64,000 nucleotides of DNA from Pocillopora verrucosa (lineage: Eukaryota > Cnidaria > Anthozoa > Scleractinia > Pocilloporidae): positions 12,542,292-12,606,291 of the forward strand of contig NC_089313.1 of assembly GCF_036669915.1 (NCBI RefSeq), given 5' to 3'. Positions within the stretch are counted from its first letter, which is position 1. Each line of letters opens with the position of its first letter. Under the pieces are notes generated by a model. The model was given only the letters and a program-made list of their open reading frames with translations. It searched no databases and was not told where the DNA came from. The translations under genes were made by a program, and so were the position numbers. Shown here piece by piece: positions 61,900-64,000 of the stretch.

Positions 61900-64000
61900 T
61901 CCTTTAGCTTTACCTAGAGAGGGTTAAAAATGTTATTTCCGTGACGTTGTTAAAATTAAGTGTTACAGAAACGGTATGTTGTATCTGAGGATTTTAGTCA
62001 AATTATTCCAAAGGGAACATGAAGGAGTACTTTTCGATATTCTCTACTGGAACAGTTTGAGTGTTATTCCAACTTCACCGCTTGATTCTAATTTTCCAAT
62101 TAAAAGGTAGGTGCGTAAGTACATATCACGCACAAAAAATTCTGACTTTTTACACTCAGAAACACGAGTTTCACAAATTTGGCCCGTTGTTCTTTAATTC
62201 AAACCGGATTCGGGTAAGAATTCGGTTCAACGTGAAGAGGTTTTAGCTTCAACAGATATAGTTCTGCCAATAGATTAAGTTAGACCTATGGATCGCCTCC
62301 GTCGAAGCGTCTTTTTTTACGATATTGGTCAGCCTTTGCCGTGTTTTATCGCGTGTCAATGTGTTTCATTTTAATTGCGGTATGACTCTGCAATTTAAAA
62401 ATCTGAAGAAAGCTCTTTTTCTTTTCCAAATAGACAGCTTTGTCCAATGTGATCATCTCTTGTAACAAAGCTTTCCGAAGATATAGATAAACAAACAAAA
62501 TAAGAAAGATAGCAAAATAGAACGATTTTAGTCACAAAATAATCAAGACTGTGTATTATTTAGCGATTATAAAAACAAACTTGAGTTAAAGCTAAATTTG
62601 AATTCATAACAAAAATACGGTCGTGGTTTTTGGTTTAAGAAATTAGAAGGAATGACATTTTTCCCAGATTAACATCACATAGCAAATGAATGATCATATC
62701 TTTTAACCGGAAAATTTGATATTGCTTAGTTTATGTCGGTGTACAGTAATTACTGAAAGCCTTCTTTGAGTGAGAAACCACGGCGATTGAAATTCGTCAT
62801 CGTTTTCAGCTACATTTTTGTGAACGAAACCGAAAAAAAAAAGAAAAATCCAGTGGGTTCCTGCAAAACCTGAGTAGAAAAAACTCCAGGCATGCAGCGT
62901 TTGATAATGTAGAAGGCTTTTAGTTACGACAGCGAAGGTCAGGATACGTCAATGGAGAATTGTCTCTCGTGCTAATTACTTCAGAAGCACTCAGCTTGTA
63001 TATTTCGAATTATCCTTAGTTAAGAACCAAATATATGAAATGTATGGCTCCAAATACTTCAGTTTCTATGAGAGGTTCCGACTTGGAAATTTTCAAAATG
63101 CTTCAAACTAATTATGAATCCTTGCCCAAAATTATATATTGCCTGAAGGCACTAATTGTGAATGCAATCAGTTTGTACCAAGTTCTAGTCTAGTGAATAT
63201 AAAAAATAGCGAAACCGTTTTTGTTTGAAAGACGTCAAAGAAAAGAATTTGCCAAGAAAAACAACCATCAGATAAAGAGAAATTGAAAAGCGAAACAGGA
63301 AAAGTTTCGTCACATGTTTCTCTAGCGAAAATATGGTTTCTCTTGAAACTGTTGTCATGACTTAAAATCAGTCAGTCATTGCGAACAACTTGACGGCGGG
63401 CTCCTTTATGATGTTAATGTATCAAAGTGGCAAATTTTTCATTTGATTTCGATGGTGGTGGCTTTTCTTCGGTCAAAGATTTCTATGCTCCTTCTGAGAG
63501 GTTACAGTTACCAGTTACTAGACTAGTTTAAGGATGTATCACAAGTTTTGAAATAACGAACTTGATCAGTTTACTACAACTAAAACTACAACTGCTACAC
63601 TTGTACTTCATACTGAAGTCATCTGGCCCCAACTAAACCAAATCTTACTAATCATACGACTTCTCTAAAAGATAAAGACAAACCTTCAGTTTAGATAACG
63701 TAGGGTAGTTAGACAAAACATAGCATCAGCTTTGAATTTCGAGACCAGGCAAGTTGCCATCATAAAGAGTTAAAGATAAAATTACCTGTGGGTTGCCGCG
63801 TTCGGTTCAGGTTTCCGTGTGTTCGACAACACTCAGTTTGAAATCTAAATGCCTCACTAACTCTGAATATTGATTTGCTGTTTATTAGCATAAATATATA
63901 CAATATCTTGGTTGTCTTAATTCCTTTTATATAGTTTAAGTGCCAAATCTAGGATATATTGGAAATGAAATAATAAGAACGCAATAGTTTATATTCAGGG
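61900..64000. other. 5' flank of the GPCR, no gene seen
   Basis: An acceptor (CTCTCTAG then GTAAAGC) lies just upstream of the GPCR start codon, so the 5' leader is probably spliced. A possible leader exon ends with donor GTAATT near 63786 on the minus strand. Otherwise AT-rich DNA with no supported feature. Confidence 0.4.

Overview
This is a window of AT-rich animal nuclear DNA with many short introns, dispersed non-autonomous repeats and no operon-like packing. Intron-rich genes, a single-exon TRIM-NHL gene, two astacin proteases with TSP1 and MAM modules, and a class C GPCR whose main body is one large exon all point to an anthozoan cnidarian (coral or sea anemone). This assignment is inferred from gene content and repeats, not from a marker gene.

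Layout. 2.5-4.8 kb (-): intact single-exon RING/B-box/coiled-coil/NHL protein. 5.7-9.6 kb: palindromic GGAATTCC-rich arrays on either side of two weak gene candidates (a C2H2 exon on -, a two-exon fragment on +), then a frameshifted TRIM fragment. 10.6-19.7 kb (-): complete 12-exon secreted astacin (649 aa). 19.7-24.9 kb: no gene seen; one 135-bp minisatellite and copies of dispersed repeats. 25.0-32.0 kb (-): complete 10-exon NF-YC (355 aa), including a 15-nt microexon. 32.2-36.8 kb (+): complete 10-exon COPS5/CSN5 (337 aa), head to head with NF-YC across 227 bp carrying two YY1-like motifs. 38.2-47.2 kb (-): complete 13-exon paralogue of the first astacin (665 aa). 47.2-57.6 kb: mostly repeats and non-coding DNA, with a small single-pass membrane protein carrying an ITIM-like motif and a two-exon Lys/Glu-rich protein with a terminal Cys pair motif. 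57.6-61.9 kb (-): metabotropic-glutamate-receptor-like class C GPCR whose first exon is intact but whose large second exon has about eleven reading-frame breaks.

The exon chains of the two astacins, NF-YC and COPS5 were rebuilt by hand from splice sites. All four give coding lengths divisible by three with matching intron phases, so these models are strong. The two astacins share domain order and nearly all intron positions and flank the NF-YC/COPS5 pair, so they look like a local duplication with conserved nuclear genes between the copies. They are probably secreted zymogens acting on matrix. NF-YC (a CCAAT-binding subunit) and COPS5 (the deneddylase of the COP9 signalosome) are housekeeping genes that probably share a promoter.

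Most of the remaining space is repeat-derived: at least two dispersed families of about 200-300 bp, two fold-back element types and tRNA-derived SINE-like sequences. I saw no intact transposase, reverse transcriptase, virus, CRISPR array or rRNA.
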